Positions 43,944-53,006 of a stretch of DNA of 64,000 nt are shown piece by piece. The notes under the pieces are model-generated. The model was not told where the DNA came from. It did not search any database and saw only the letters and a program-made list of their open reading frames with translations. Numbering within the stretch: position 1 is the first letter of the stretch; each line of letters begins with the position of its first letter. The DNA is taken from contig JBCBZG010000019.1 of the NCBI GenBank assembly GCA_039815465.1, positions 23,394 through 87,393 of the forward strand. The letters run 5' to 3'. Made by a program: the position numbers and the translations under genes. This DNA comes from Shimia_B sp039815465. GTDB lineage: Bacteria > Pseudomonadota > Alphaproteobacteria > Rhodobacterales > Rhodobacteraceae.

Positions 43944-45098
43944 TTAGCCCTTGGCGGACCGGATCGATTTGTCCTTGTCATAGAACGGCATCTCTTCGGC
44001 TGTGGCCGAAAGCTCCGTCCCGTCTGGCTGGACCACGGTGAGCGCGGTGCCCGGCGTCGCGACCGACGGGTCCAAGCGCGCGATGGCCACGGAATAGCCG
44101 TTGAGTTCTGACGACAGCCCGTAGGTGATCACGCCCACATCTTTGCCCTCGTGGTGCACGCGGGCAAACATCTCCATCTGGTCCATGGCGTCGCCGGTCA
44201 GCTGAACGCCGTAGATCTTGAACCGCTCCTTGCCTTCCATGGCGTAGTGGTTCTCGGCCCCGATAAAGCCCTGCTTTTCGGGCGAGACGACGAATTCCAG
44301 TCCCAGCTCCCACAGGCTGTCGCCCGCGGGTGTGCCGTCTTCGAACGGGAAGGTCTCGGAATTGTCGCCGGGGTAGAACAGCAGATAGCTCTCGATGCGC
44401 AGCATATCGAGCGTGCTGAACTGCGTGGGCCGGATGCCCATGCTTTCGCCATCGCTCAGGATGTTGTCCCAGACATGCACCGCGTCCTTGGCGCCGACAA
44501 AGATCTCGTAGCCGCGCTCGCCGGTGTAGCCCGTGCGGCTGATCATGACGTTTTTGCCAAAAAGCTTGGTGTTCATGATGCCAAAATAGGCCAAGTCGCG
44601 GATGCCGGTCACGTGCTTTTCCAGGAAATCGACGGCCACAGGACCTTGGAGCGACATGTCATGCAGATCATCATCCATGATCACGGCGCAGTTTTTGGCG
44701 GCCGCGACCTTGGTCAGTTGCTCCATCCCTGTGCCAGTGCCGTGCACCACCATCCAGGAGTTCACGGCGATGTGGTAGATCACGCAGTCATCGATAAAAA
44801 GCCCACGCTCATCGAGCATTGCGGCATAGGTGGCCCGGCCCACGCCGATCTTTTCAACATTGCGCGTGGTGACGCGGTCAATCACGTAGGCGGCGTCTTC
44901 GCCAACGACATGGACCTTTTTGAGGCCTGACACATCCATGAGACCGGCCTTGGTGCGGATTGCTTCGTAATCGGCCTTCGCGCGCTCGGGCGTGTGATCG
45001 TAGAACCACGCCGTGCCCATGCCGTTCCAGTCTTCCAGCTCGCCGCCGATTTCGGCGTGGCGCTGTGCCAGTGCCGACGTTCTCCATAGAATAGCCAT
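43944..45098 (-). CDS. dmmD: DmmD: GcvT-like tetrahydrofolate-dependent protein of dimethylamine catabolism
   Basis: 384 residues of the aminomethyltransferase (GcvT) family. Features are AGLMDVSGLKKVHVVGEDAAYVIDRVTTRNVEKIGVGRATYAAMLDERG, SLQGPVAVDFLEKHV and RTGYTGERGYEIFV, the last being a tetrahydrofolate-pocket motif. It probably captures formaldehyde released from dimethylamine on tetrahydrofolate. It is the first gene of the dmm operon. The start is ATG 45098 (AILWRTSALAQRHAEIG). The upstream region contains a nested inverted repeat. Confidence 0.85.
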   Translation of the reverse strand: MAILWRTSALAQRHAEIGGELEDWNGMGTAWFYDHTPERAKADYEAIRTKAGLMDVSGLKKVHVVGEDAAYVIDRVTTRNVEKIGVGRATYAAMLDERGLFIDDCVIYHIAVNSWMVVHGTGTGMEQLTKVAAAKNCAVIMDDDLHDMSLQGPVAVDFLEKHVTGIRDLAYFGIMNTKLFGKNVMISRTGYTGERGYEIFVGAKDAVHVWDNILSDGESMGIRPTQFSTLDMLRIESYLLFYPGDNSETFPFEDGTPAGDSLWELGLEFVVSPEKQGFIGAENHYAMEGKERFKIYGVQLTGDAMDQMEMFARVHHEGKDVGVITYGLSSELNGYSVAIARLDPSVATPGTALTVVQPDGTELSATAEEMPFYDKDKSIRSAKG

Positions 45099-45139
45099 GC
45101 TGGCCCCCTGTTCGTCTGTCGTTTTGGTCGTGTTCTCGG

Positions 45140-45208
45140 CAGTATTCAGACCGATAGGTCTTCGAAAATCAATACTGTCGTGCAGAATTTTTTCCTACCA
45201 GGCAAATT
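45140..45208 (-). promoter_or_regulatory. Nested inverted repeat and AT-rich motif upstream of dmmD
   Basis: CAGTATT (45140-45146) pairs with AATACTG (45171-45177), enclosing AGACC/GGTCT (45148-45152, 45157-45161). Just beyond is TTCC-N7-CAAAT (45192-45207), a spacing also seen before tmm and tdm. It may be an operator for one of the amine regulators; no binding data. Confidence 0.35.
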
Positions 45209-45243
45209 TGGGGCGCAAAGCCCGCAGTAGATCTCGCCCAATG

Positions 45244-45273
45244 AAAAAGGGGCCGCCCGGAGGCGGCCCCTTT
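45244..45273 (-). terminator. Terminator of the amt operon
   Basis: A GC-rich 9-bp perfect stem (GGGGCCGCC / GGCGGCCCC, loop 4) at 45249-45270, followed on the minus strand by TTTTT. It begins about 17 bases after the stop of the 57-residue membrane protein. Confidence 0.85.
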
Positions 45274-45286
45274 GCCTGTTAATGCA

Positions 45287-45460
45287 TCACTTGTGCTTGG
45301 AGTATTTGGCGGCTTCAGCACGTTGGCCGATCGCCAATGCGGCAATGCAAATGATGATTCCGATCAGCGCGTACATACCCGGCGCAGACCCGCCTGCGCC
45401 CATGAAGATCGGACCAGAGACGTCAGTCCACGTCCCGCCGTTGTCATATGGAAAACCCAT
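45287..45460 (-). CDS. 57-residue single-span membrane protein co-transcribed with amt
   Basis: Encodes a 57-residue protein starting MGFPYDNGGTWTDVSGPIFM. A glycine-rich stretch leads to one membrane helix (YALIGIIICIAALAIG) and a basic tail (QRAEAAKYSKHK). GGAG lies about 8 bases before the ATG, and the gene starts 12 bases after the amt stop and ends at a strong terminator. It is thus expressed with the transporter. I recognise no named family. A small regulatory or stabilising partner of Amt is one possibility, not shown. Confidence 0.75.
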   Translation of the reverse strand: MGFPYDNGGTWTDVSGPIFMGAGGSAPGMYALIGIIICIAALAIGQRAEAAKYSKHK

Positions 45461-45472
45461 GTTTCCTTCTCC

Positions 45473-46858
45473 TTATTGCGAGGCTGGGGCCGATGCCGGA
45501 ATACCTTCCGGGTAGGCCTGTGCGGGAACTTTAACAGTGTCGAGACCGGCGATCTCGGCGGCTTCTGGCACACGCAGCATGCCGACCATTTTCAGGATCA
45601 GCGATGCGACAAAGCCGGTGCCGAACCCGATCGCGATAAAGACGACCGATCCGACGAGTTGGCCGACCAGCGACACAGTCGCCACGCCTTCACCCAGGCC
45701 CGACGGGTAGCCGGAGGCAAAGACGCCAAGCAGCAGCATCCCGTAGATCCCGATGGTGCCGTGCACGGTAACCGCTCCCACAGCGTCATCGATGCCCATC
45801 CGCTCCAGCACGCCTGCGGCTGGCTTAAGCAAGATGCCCGCGCCGAACGCGATGATAAACGCCAAGGCAGGGTAATAGAGGTCAAGCCCCGACGCGCAGG
45901 AGATGATCCCCGCCAGCGCACCCGACATCATCCAAAACGGATCGCGGGTCATGACCCAGGCACCGATGATCCCGCCTGCGACGGACATGAGGATGTTGAA
46001 TGCGAGCGCGCCCAGGTTCGTCGGCGTGCCGTAGATCGTGGTGTAGTTGCCACCCCAGGACCACGCTTCGCCACCCACCACGAGGCAGGCCATCAAGAAG
46101 CCCCAGAACCCGACGATGATCAGCATCAGGCCCGTTGCTGTGAACGGCATGTTATGGCCAGGCAGATCATTGGCCGACCCGTCGGCGTTGAACTTGCCGA
46201 TCCGTGGGCCGAGGTTGATCAGGACACCCAGCGCAAAGAACGCCGCGACCGCGTGGACCAGACCGGCTGCGCCAAAGTCATGGACCCCCCACTGCGTCAC
46301 GAGCCAGCCATCGGCGTGCCAGCCCCAAGCGGCTGCGAGCGTCCAACTAAAGCCGCCCAGGACGATGGCTAGGATCACGAAACCTACCGTCTGAATGCGC
46401 TCAATCACAGCGCCCGACATGATGGAGGCCGTCGTCGCCGCAAAGAGTGTGAACGCACCCCAGAAAACGCCGTCGATCTGGTCTTCTGTGTTGGGGCCCA
46501 TATAGGCTGCGCTTTCCCCCCACGCCAAAGCGATAGCGCCCGCATATTCAGCGCCGGAGATGCCGTTCGGACCTGCCGACAACGACAGCCCCGTTGGGAA
46601 GGCCCAGTAGACCCACCAACCAAAGAAGTAGAAGGCCGGGATCACGAACGCGAAGGCCAGGATGTTTTTTACACCAGATGACAGCGCGTTTTTCGCGCGT
46701 GATGCGCCCATCTCATACGCGAGGAAACCCGCGTGGATGATGATCATCAGCGGGATGGTCAGATAATAATAGGCCTCGGCGAACATGGTGTTGGTCATGT
46801 TGCCCTTGGCCTCCATCGCGGCCACCTGGGCTGCGAGCTCGGCAAGTTGTTCTTCCAC
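45473..46858 (-). CDS. amt: Ammonium transporter (Amt family)
   Basis: 461 residues when started at GTG 46858, which follows GGAGGG at a good distance; the 31 codons upstream in frame look non-coding. Eleven-helix Amt features include NTMFAEAYYYLTIPLMIIIHAGFLAYEMG, GWWVYWAFPTGL, DFGAAGLVHAVAAFFALGVLINLGPR (first channel His region) and ITVHGTIGIYGMLLLG (second His). It carries ammonium, or perhaps methylammonium, across the cytoplasmic membrane. An N-terminal 20-residue soluble part (EEQLAELAAQVAAMEAKGNM) is unusual for plain AmtB. The mgs genes are divergent from it, linking it to methylamine nitrogen. Confidence 0.92.
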   Translation of the reverse strand: MEEQLAELAAQVAAMEAKGNMTNTMFAEAYYYLTIPLMIIIHAGFLAYEMGASRAKNALSSGVKNILAFAFVIPAFYFFGWWVYWAFPTGLSLSAGPNGISGAEYAGAIALAWGESAAYMGPNTEDQIDGVFWGAFTLFAATTASIMSGAVIERIQTVGFVILAIVLGGFSWTLAAAWGWHADGWLVTQWGVHDFGAAGLVHAVAAFFALGVLINLGPRIGKFNADGSANDLPGHNMPFTATGLMLIIVGFWGFLMACLVVGGEAWSWGGNYTTIYGTPTNLGALAFNILMSVAGGIIGAWVMTRDPFWMMSGALAGIISCASGLDLYYPALAFIIAFGAGILLKPAAGVLERMGIDDAVGAVTVHGTIGIYGMLLLGVFASGYPSGLGEGVATVSLVGQLVGSVVFIAIGFGTGFVASLILKMVGMLRVPEAAEIAGLDTVKVPAQAYPEGIPASAPASQ

Positions 46859-47051
46859 GGTTCCCTCCGTCAGAGTTGGACTACATCTTATTTTTCGGTG
46901 TGCACGAAGATGCTGGTCGCAACTCAAACAGAAGAGGTCCGATCTGACCACATTTTTTTGCCTGCTGTGAAAAAATTATTCCTGCTGGTTGTCCGTTGCG
47001 CAAAAATGGTGCTAGCGTGATCGAAACACCGCAACGTGGGAGAACGCGCAG

Positions 47052-47948
47052 ATGTGCGGCATCGTTGGACTATTCCTCAAAGACAAATCGCTCGAGCCGC
47101 AGCTTGGCGCGATGCTGACGGATATGTTGATTACAATGACGGATCGGGGGCCCGACAGTGCGGGCATCGCGATCTACGGCGACGGGACGGGCGGAACGAC
47201 CAAGCTGACCATCCAGTCTGACGCTGCGGACGCCTCCTTTGGCGGGCTCGACGCGCGGTTGTCTGAGGCGCTCGGCACGCCGGTCGCGATGGAGGTGCGT
47301 GACACCCATGCGGTCCTCGAAATGGCGGCCGATAAGATCGAGGATGCCCGCAGCGCGATGGCCGAGATGGACGGCGCCATCCGCGTGATGAGCGTGGGCG
47401 ACATCATTGAAATATATAAAGAAGTCGGGCTGCCGAAAGATGTAGCCGCGCGGTTCGAACTCGCCAAGATGTCGGGCACCCACGGCATCGGCCACACCCG
47501 CATGGCCACAGAATCGGCTGTGACGACGATGGGCGCCCACCCGTTCAATACCGGCTCTGACCAATGTTTGGTGCACAACGGATCGCTGTCCAACCACAAC
47601 TCCCTGCGTCGCAAGCTGCGCCGCGAAGGGGTTCGGATTGAGACGGAAAACGACAGCGAAGTCGCAGCCGCGTATCTGACTTGGAAAATGCAAGACGGCG
47701 CGACGCTGGGCCAGGCGCTGGAAGATTCGCTCGATGATCTCGACGGGTTCTTCACCTTTGTCGTCGGCACCAAAGACGGCTTTGGCGTTGTCCGCGATCC
47801 CATCGCGTGCAAGCCTGCCGTTATGGCCGAAACCGATGCCTATGTTGCGTTCGGCAGCGAATACCGCGCCCTCGTCAACCTGCCCGGCATCGAAGACGCC
47901 CGCGTTTGGGAACCTGAACCCGCGACCGTTTATTTCTGGAATCACTAA
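47052..47948 (+). CDS. mgsA: N-methylglutamate synthase subunit A (class II glutamine amidotransferase-like)
   Basis: 298 residues. Cys2 after the initiator Met is the N-terminal nucleophile (MCGIVGLFLKDK), followed by LITMTDRGPDSAGIAIY, GIGHTRMATES and VHNGSLSNHNSLRRKL, the Ntn amidotransferase motifs. In MgsABC this subunit hydrolyses the gamma-glutamyl bond of gamma-glutamylmethylamide and passes methylamine to the synthase core. Preceded by GGGAGAAC; mgsB starts one base after its stop. Confidence 0.9.
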   Translation: MCGIVGLFLKDKSLEPQLGAMLTDMLITMTDRGPDSAGIAIYGDGTGGTTKLTIQSDAADASFGGLDARLSEALGTPVAMEVRDTHAVLEMAADKIEDARSAMAEMDGAIRVMSVGDIIEIYKEVGLPKDVAARFELAKMSGTHGIGHTRMATESAVTTMGAHPFNTGSDQCLVHNGSLSNHNSLRRKLRREGVRIETENDSEVAAAYLTWKMQDGATLGQALEDSLDDLDGFFTFVVGTKDGFGVVRDPIACKPAVMAETDAYVAFGSEYRALVNLPGIEDARVWEPEPATVYFWNH

Positions 47949-47949
47949 C

Positions 47950-48627
47950 ATGCAGACAATCGATCTTGAGGCCGAGGGCCTTCGCAAACTCAACGCGACG
48001 CTGCATGCCCAAAGCCAAGAAACCAACCAAACCGCCTGGGAAATCGTCAATCCTCGCGGCAGCCACGCCATCGCGTGCGGCCTGGATGCGCCGATTGAGG
48101 TGACTGTAAAGGGCTCGACCGGCTACTACTGCGCGGGGATGAACCAACAGGCGACCGTGAATGTGCACGGCTCTGCAGGCCCGGGCGTGGCCGAAAACAT
48201 GATGTCAGGCACCGTCGTGATCGAAGGTGACGCCAGCCAATACGCCGGCGCCACAGGCCATGGCGGCACGCTGGTGATCAAGGGCAACGCGTCGTCGCGC
48301 TGCGGGATCTCGATGAAGGGGATCGACATCGTCGTTCACGGCAATGTCGGCCACATGTCTGCCTTCATGGCGCAATCGGGCAACCTCGTGGTCTGCGGCG
48401 ATGCAGGCGACGCCCTAGGGGACTCGATCTATGAGGCGCGTCTATTTGTGCGCGGCTCGGTGAAGTCGCTTGGCGCAGACTGCATCGAAAAAGACATGCG
48501 CCCCGAACATATCGCGATCTTGGAAGATTTGCTCGCCAAAGGTGGCTGCGATGCCAAGCCTGAGGAGTTCAAGCGATACGGATCGGCGCGCAAGCTCTAT
48601 AACTTCAACATCGACAACGCGTATTAG
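47950..48627 (+). CDS. mgsB: N-methylglutamate synthase subunit B (GXGXG domain)
   Basis: 225 residues matching the C-terminal GXGXG beta-helix of glutamate synthase. Repeats such as VKGSTGYYCAGMNQQATVNVHGSAG, VIEGDASQYAGATGHGGTLVIKG and VHGNVGHMSAFMAQSGNLVVCGDAGDALG are visible. ATG 47950 (QTIDLEAEGLRKLN) is chosen; a long in-frame extension overlaps mgsA. It forms the structural part of the N-methylglutamate synthase complex. Confidence 0.9.
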   Translation: MQTIDLEAEGLRKLNATLHAQSQETNQTAWEIVNPRGSHAIACGLDAPIEVTVKGSTGYYCAGMNQQATVNVHGSAGPGVAENMMSGTVVIEGDASQYAGATGHGGTLVIKGNASSRCGISMKGIDIVVHGNVGHMSAFMAQSGNLVVCGDAGDALGDSIYEARLFVRGSVKSLGADCIEKDMRPEHIAILEDLLAKGGCDAKPEEFKRYGSARKLYNFNIDNAY

Positions 48628-48638
48628 GGGCCTGACCG

Positions 48639-49985
48639 ATGAAGGACATCAAACACGACGGTCCCCCGCGGACCACGCCAATCCAATCGGCGACCTTTAG
48701 TCAAAGCATCAACGCCGAAATCCGGCGCGCGGCGGCGACGGGCATTTACGACATCCGCGGTGGCGGTGCGAAGCGTAAGGTCCCCCATTTCGACGACCTC
48801 TTGTTCCTGGGCGCGTCGATCTCCCGCTACCCGCTCGAAGGGTATCGCGAGAAATGCGAGACGTCGGTAACGCTGGGCACGCGCTTTGCCGAAAACCCCA
48901 TCAAGCTCGACATCCCGATCACGATCGCGGGCATGTCATTCGGTGCGCTGTCTGGCCCCGCAAAGGAGGCCTTGGGACGAGGCGCCACGCTCGCGGGCAC
49001 GTCCACGACCACCGGCGACGGCGGCATGACGCCGGAGGAGCGCGGGCACTCCAATAAGCTGGTCTACCAGTACCTGCCCTCGCGCTACGGCATGAACCCC
49101 GATGACCTGCGCAAGGCAGACGCCATTGAGGTCGTGGTGGGGCAGGGCGCCAAGCCGGGCGGCGGCGGGATGCTGCTGGGGCAAAAAATCTCCGACCGTG
49201 TGGCGGAGATGCGCAATCTGCCCAAAGGGATCGACCAACGCTCCGCCTGTCGTCACCCCGATTGGACGGGGCCCGATGACCTGGAGATCAAGCTCCTGGA
49301 ACTGCGCGAGATCACGTCCTGGAAAGTGCCGATTTACATAAAGGTCGGCGGCGCGCGGCCCTATTTTGACACGACGCTTGCTGTAAAGGCGGGTGCAGAT
49401 GTGGTCGTGCTGGACGGGATGCAGGGCGGCACGGCGGCCACGCAGGACGTCTTTATCGAACATGTGGGCCAACCGATCCTGGCGTGTATCCGCGAAGCGG
49501 TGCGCGCGCTCCAAGACCTCGGCATGCACCGCGAGGTTCAGCTGGTTGTATCTGGCGGTGTTCGCACTGGGGCGGATGTCGCAAAATGTATGGCCCTTGG
49601 CGCGGATGCTGTGGCCATCGGCACCGCGGCCCTGATCGCGCTGGGCGACAACGACCCGCGGTGGGAAGACGAGTACCAAAAGCTCGGCACGACGGCCGGC
49701 GCCTATGACGACTGGCACGAGGGCCAGGACCCCGCCGGCATCACCACCCAAGACCCCGAACTTATGGCGCGCTTTGACCCCATCGAGGGCGGGCGCAGGC
49801 TCAACAACTATCTCAAGGTGATGACGCTGGAGGCGCAGACGATTGCGCGCGCTTGCGGCAAAAACCACCTCCATAACCTGGAACCCGAGGACCTGTGCGC
49901 GCTCACGATGGAGGCCGCCGCGATGGCCAAAATCCCGCTGGCTGGGACCGACTGGTACCCCGGAAAACCAGGCACCTCCTACTGA
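48639..49985 (+). CDS. mgsC: N-methylglutamate synthase subunit C (glutamate-synthase-like FMN domain)
   Basis: 448 residues of the GltS FMN-binding TIM barrel. Motifs: ITIAGMSFGALSGPAKEALGRGA, GDGGMTPEERGHS, QGAKPGGGGMLLGQKIS, IYIKVGGARPYFDTTLAVKAGADVVVLDGMQGGTAATQ and SGGVRTGADVAKCMALGADAVAIGTAALIALG. It transfers the methylamine onto 2-oxoglutarate to give N-methylglutamate. A strong terminator-like hairpin follows its stop. Confidence 0.92.
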   Translation: MKDIKHDGPPRTTPIQSATFSQSINAEIRRAAATGIYDIRGGGAKRKVPHFDDLLFLGASISRYPLEGYREKCETSVTLGTRFAENPIKLDIPITIAGMSFGALSGPAKEALGRGATLAGTSTTTGDGGMTPEERGHSNKLVYQYLPSRYGMNPDDLRKADAIEVVVGQGAKPGGGGMLLGQKISDRVAEMRNLPKGIDQRSACRHPDWTGPDDLEIKLLELREITSWKVPIYIKVGGARPYFDTTLAVKAGADVVVLDGMQGGTAATQDVFIEHVGQPILACIREAVRALQDLGMHREVQLVVSGGVRTGADVAKCMALGADAVAIGTAALIALGDNDPRWEDEYQKLGTTAGAYDDWHEGQDPAGITTQDPELMARFDPIEGGRRLNNYLKVMTLEAQTIARACGKNHLHNLEPEDLCALTMEAAAMAKIPLAGTDWYPGKPGTSY

Positions 49986-49992
49986 TCCAGAG

Positions 49993-50025
49993 AGGCGCGG
50001 CTCGACAGCGGGCCGCGCCTTTTTC
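49993..50025 (+). terminator. Rho-independent-type hairpin between mgsC and gmaS
   Basis: A perfect 9-bp stem (AGGCGCGGC / GCCGCGCCT) with an 10-nt loop and a following TTTTTC. It starts 8 bases after the mgsC stop and 33 bases before gmaS, so gmaS needs its own promoter or partial readthrough. Confidence 0.8.
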
Positions 50026-50057
50026 TTTCCAACACGACGACTGACAGGGAACTGCAC

Positions 50058-51386
50058 ATGACCATTGATCTGGCCACATACGCCAAGGACAACGGCGTCA
50101 AATACTTCATGATCTCCTTCACCGATCTCTTTGGCGGCCAACGCGCCAAGCTGGTCCCGGCGCAGGCGATTGCCGATATGCAAGAGGACGGGGCAGGGTT
50201 TGCAGGCTTTGCGACCTGGCTCGACATGACGCCCGCGCACCCGGATATGCTGGCCGTGCCTGATCCGTCGTCGGTCATCCAGCTGCCGTGGAAACCAGAA
50301 GTCGCGTGGGTCGCGGGCAACTGCGTGATGGAAGACGAAGACGTCGCGCAAGCCCCGCGGAACGTGCTGCGCCGCCTCATCGACGAGGCCGCCGCCGAAG
50401 GGCTCCACGTCAAAACCGGGATCGAGGCGGAGTATTTCCTGCTGACGCCCGAGGGCACCCAGATTTCTGACCCCTTCGATACCGCTGAAAAGCCCTGCTA
50501 TGATCAGCAGGCCGTGATGCGTCGCTACGATGTGGTCCGTGAAATCTGCGACTACATGCTCGACCTAGGCTGGGGCCCCTACCAAAACGACCACGAGGAC
50601 GCCAATGGCCAGTTCGAGATGAACTGGGAATTCGACGACGTGCTCAAGACCGCCGATAAGCACTCCTTCTTCAAGTTCATGACGAAATCGGTGGCCGAAA
50701 AGCATGGCTTCCGCGCGACATTCATGCCCAAACCGATCGAAGGGCTGACGGGTAATGGCTGCCATGCACATATCTCCGTCTGGGACGCGCCGGGTGCAGA
50801 CGCCAAGACCAATGTCTTCGCGGGTGAGGGCGACGGACCAACAGGCGAGGTCGGGCTGAGCGAACGCGGCAAACACTTCCTCGGCGGGATCATGAAGCAC
50901 GCCAGCGCGCTGGCGGCGATCACCAACCCAACGGTGAACAGCTACAAGCGCATCAACGCGCCACGCACGATGTCGGGCGCGACCTGGGCACCAAACACCG
51001 TGACCTGGACGGGCAACAACCGCACGCACATGGTGCGCGTGCCCGGCCCAGGCCGCTTTGAACTGCGCTTGCCCGACGGGGCCGCGAACCCCTACCTGCT
51101 GCAAGCGGTGATCATCGCAGCGGGCCTTGATGGGATCCGCACCCAAGCCGACCCCGGTAAACGTTACGACATCGACATGTATGCTGAGGGCCACAAGGTC
51201 CGCGGCGCGCCCAAACTGCCGCTGAACCTGCTCGACGCCCTGCGCGAGTATGACAAGGACAAGGGGCTAAAAGCCGCCATGGGCGACGAATTCAGCGCCG
51301 CATATCTGAAGATGAAAATGCAGGAGTGGAACTCCTACGTCTCGCACTTCTCCGAATGGGAGCGCGCGAACACGCTCGATATCTAA
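50058..51386 (+). CDS. gmaS: Gamma-glutamylmethylamide synthetase (GmaS)
   Basis: 442 residues of the glutamine-synthetase superfamily. GS landmarks: VKTGIEAEYFLLTPEGTQ (glutamate side of the active site), YQNDHEDANGQFEMNWEF, GNGCHAHISVW and NNRTHMVRVPGPGRFELRLPDGAANPYL. It ligates methylamine to glutamate with ATP, the first step of the N-methylglutamate pathway. The neighbouring mgsABC genes and the remembered GmaS marker signature exclude an ordinary GlnA. Start ATG 50058. A U-tailed hairpin follows the stop. Confidence 0.92.
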   Translation: MTIDLATYAKDNGVKYFMISFTDLFGGQRAKLVPAQAIADMQEDGAGFAGFATWLDMTPAHPDMLAVPDPSSVIQLPWKPEVAWVAGNCVMEDEDVAQAPRNVLRRLIDEAAAEGLHVKTGIEAEYFLLTPEGTQISDPFDTAEKPCYDQQAVMRRYDVVREICDYMLDLGWGPYQNDHEDANGQFEMNWEFDDVLKTADKHSFFKFMTKSVAEKHGFRATFMPKPIEGLTGNGCHAHISVWDAPGADAKTNVFAGEGDGPTGEVGLSERGKHFLGGIMKHASALAAITNPTVNSYKRINAPRTMSGATWAPNTVTWTGNNRTHMVRVPGPGRFELRLPDGAANPYLLQAVIIAAGLDGIRTQADPGKRYDIDMYAEGHKVRGAPKLPLNLLDALREYDKDKGLKAAMGDEFSAAYLKMKMQEWNSYVSHFSEWERANTLDI

Positions 51387-51407
51387 GCACCTACGGCGAT
51401 GAAAATA

Positions 51408-51438
51408 GCCCGCCTCGGACAGCCGGGGCGCGCTTTTT
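51408..51438 (+). terminator. Terminator after gmaS
   Basis: An imperfect GC-rich stem (GCCCGCCTCGG / CCGGGGCGCGC, one mismatch and one G-U pair) and a run of five T, about 20 bases after the gmaS stop and before the convergent gene at 51483. Confidence 0.65.
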
Positions 51439-51482
51439 CATGGTGTTCGGCGCCAAGCGAAAGTCTGGCACCACTGATCTGT

Positions 51483-53006
51483 CTACTGGGCAATCCCGAA
51501 CGGGACATCAACCGCGAACGCGTTGAGATACCCATAGATCCAAGACCCACTGGGCAGCTCACTGGCCATAATGTTGAACCCGTTGTCCTTGGTGATCACG
51601 TTCTTTGGGATGCTGCCGTTCAGCAGCGGATAGGTGAAGCCGGATTGCACGCCGGTCTCTAGCGTAGCCAGCACGTCCGAATTGCCGGGCCTCACCTCCA
51701 ACCGTGTCCCGAGTAGCGCGATCCGATTGGGGCTGTCGGAGCCTGTGCTGGTCGTAAACACATCGAAGCCTGCTGGGCCTTCCCATGCGTCGACCTTAAT
51801 GACTGGCGCTTTGTGGGTCGCCTCGATCGGTACATTGCCTTCGGTTACCGGGTCGGGTCGGCTGCCGTGGCGAAACCGCATGCCCGTGAACGCGAAGCGG
51901 GCATTGTCGCCCACATCGCTGTAATACATGTCCAGTTTCGCGGTCCCGCCACGCTCGACATCCCGAAACCACGATGCTGTCTCGACGCTATCGAAATTCC
52001 GGGTCGTCCCAGCTGAAATTGTCAGTCTGTCCCCATACTCCCGCGCGCTTTGAACGCCCGTGGCGTATTGGTCTAGCGTGAACTCGAACGGTTGGCCGCA
52101 ACGTGCCTGCCACGTGTGGAGGTCGAGCACATGCCCCCCGGACTCAAATCGACGAAAACTTGGCTGCGCCCCTGGCGTCGAGCCACCAAATGTCATTTCA
52201 CCCAGTTTAACGTCAGCCACCCAGTTGCCTTCCAGCTTTGCTGTGCTGAACACAAGTTGCGCGCTTTGCATAAATGTGATGCGCCAATCGGTGGTGGCTG
52301 CGGGCCCCGCGACCACCGCCTCGCGGTTCATGTAAACGTTGCTCGTTCCCGGTGCGCCCCTGTAGATGTTGTAGCCGGTCCATTCCCCATCGCTGTAGGT
52401 GTCAATGCGAATGGGGCCATCCGCTGTTCCAGACCTCACAATCCGCGGGATTTTTATTTGAGTCTTGTCTTCGTCAAATGGGGGTTTGCTGGCCGCATCT
52501 TTGAAAAAGACGTTAACCACATACTGACCAATCGTGTCGTCCCCCCTGCCTATATACCCCAACGCCATGTTTTTCGTGATTCCACACGTCGGAGGGGCGA
52601 CGTTCCCCTCAAGGTCGATCCAGTCCCATGGATATCGCACAGGACCGCGAAGGTCGGTGACAAATCCATCAAACCCCAATATCATTTCCGGGGTCGACCC
52701 CGATACCAAAGCGAGATTCGTGTAGGGTTCTTCGGCGGCGAGCCGGTTCACCTGGCCTATTGGGTAGTCTTCCAGAAACGCGGCCACCTCAGCCTTTCCC
52801 GAGATCGCCAAATTCTTTGGCGCCCCTTCCGCGTCACGAGAATAAATGTTGCTGAACACAATGTAGTCCAATTGAGCGATGTAATCGGCCTTGATGTCTA
52901 TTCTGAATGCAACGCCGTCGACGCTTTTGTCACCCTCCCCCTGTGCAAACGCACCGGTGGCGGAAAAGATCGCGGCAAAAAGGGTCAGCGTGAAGGTTTT
53001 AAGCAT
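51483..53006 (-). CDS. Exported protein of unknown function
   Basis: About 507 residues from ATG 53006 (LKTFTLTLFAAIFSATGAFA, signal peptide), preceded by GGAGA; an ATG six codons upstream is less likely. The mature part shows no catalytic motif I recognise. It is rich in beta-strand-like segments and has few cysteines (CGITKN, RCGQPF). The repeating pattern of strands suggests a beta-sandwich or propeller-like periplasmic protein. It separates gmaS from tmm in the amine cluster but is convergent with gmaS. Base and codon use look less GC-rich than the neighbours in places. Confidence 0.75.
   Translation of the reverse strand: MLKTFTLTLFAAIFSATGAFAQGEGDKSVDGVAFRIDIKADYIAQLDYIVFSNIYSRDAEGAPKNLAISGKAEVAAFLEDYPIGQVNRLAAEEPYTNLALVSGSTPEMILGFDGFVTDLRGPVRYPWDWIDLEGNVAPPTCGITKNMALGYIGRGDDTIGQYVVNVFFKDAASKPPFDEDKTQIKIPRIVRSGTADGPIRIDTYSDGEWTGYNIYRGAPGTSNVYMNREAVVAGPAATTDWRITFMQSAQLVFSTAKLEGNWVADVKLGEMTFGGSTPGAQPSFRRFESGGHVLDLHTWQARCGQPFEFTLDQYATGVQSAREYGDRLTISAGTTRNFDSVETASWFRDVERGGTAKLDMYYSDVGDNARFAFTGMRFRHGSRPDPVTEGNVPIEATHKAPVIKVDAWEGPAGFDVFTTSTGSDSPNRIALLGTRLEVRPGNSDVLATLETGVQSGFTYPLLNGSIPKNVITKDNGFNIMASELPSGSWIYGYLNAFAVDVPFGIAQ

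Noticed and set aside
48936..50408. 490-codon minus-strand frame across mgsC and gmaS
   Set aside because: It overlaps two conserved genes and a terminator and has no recognisable sequence.
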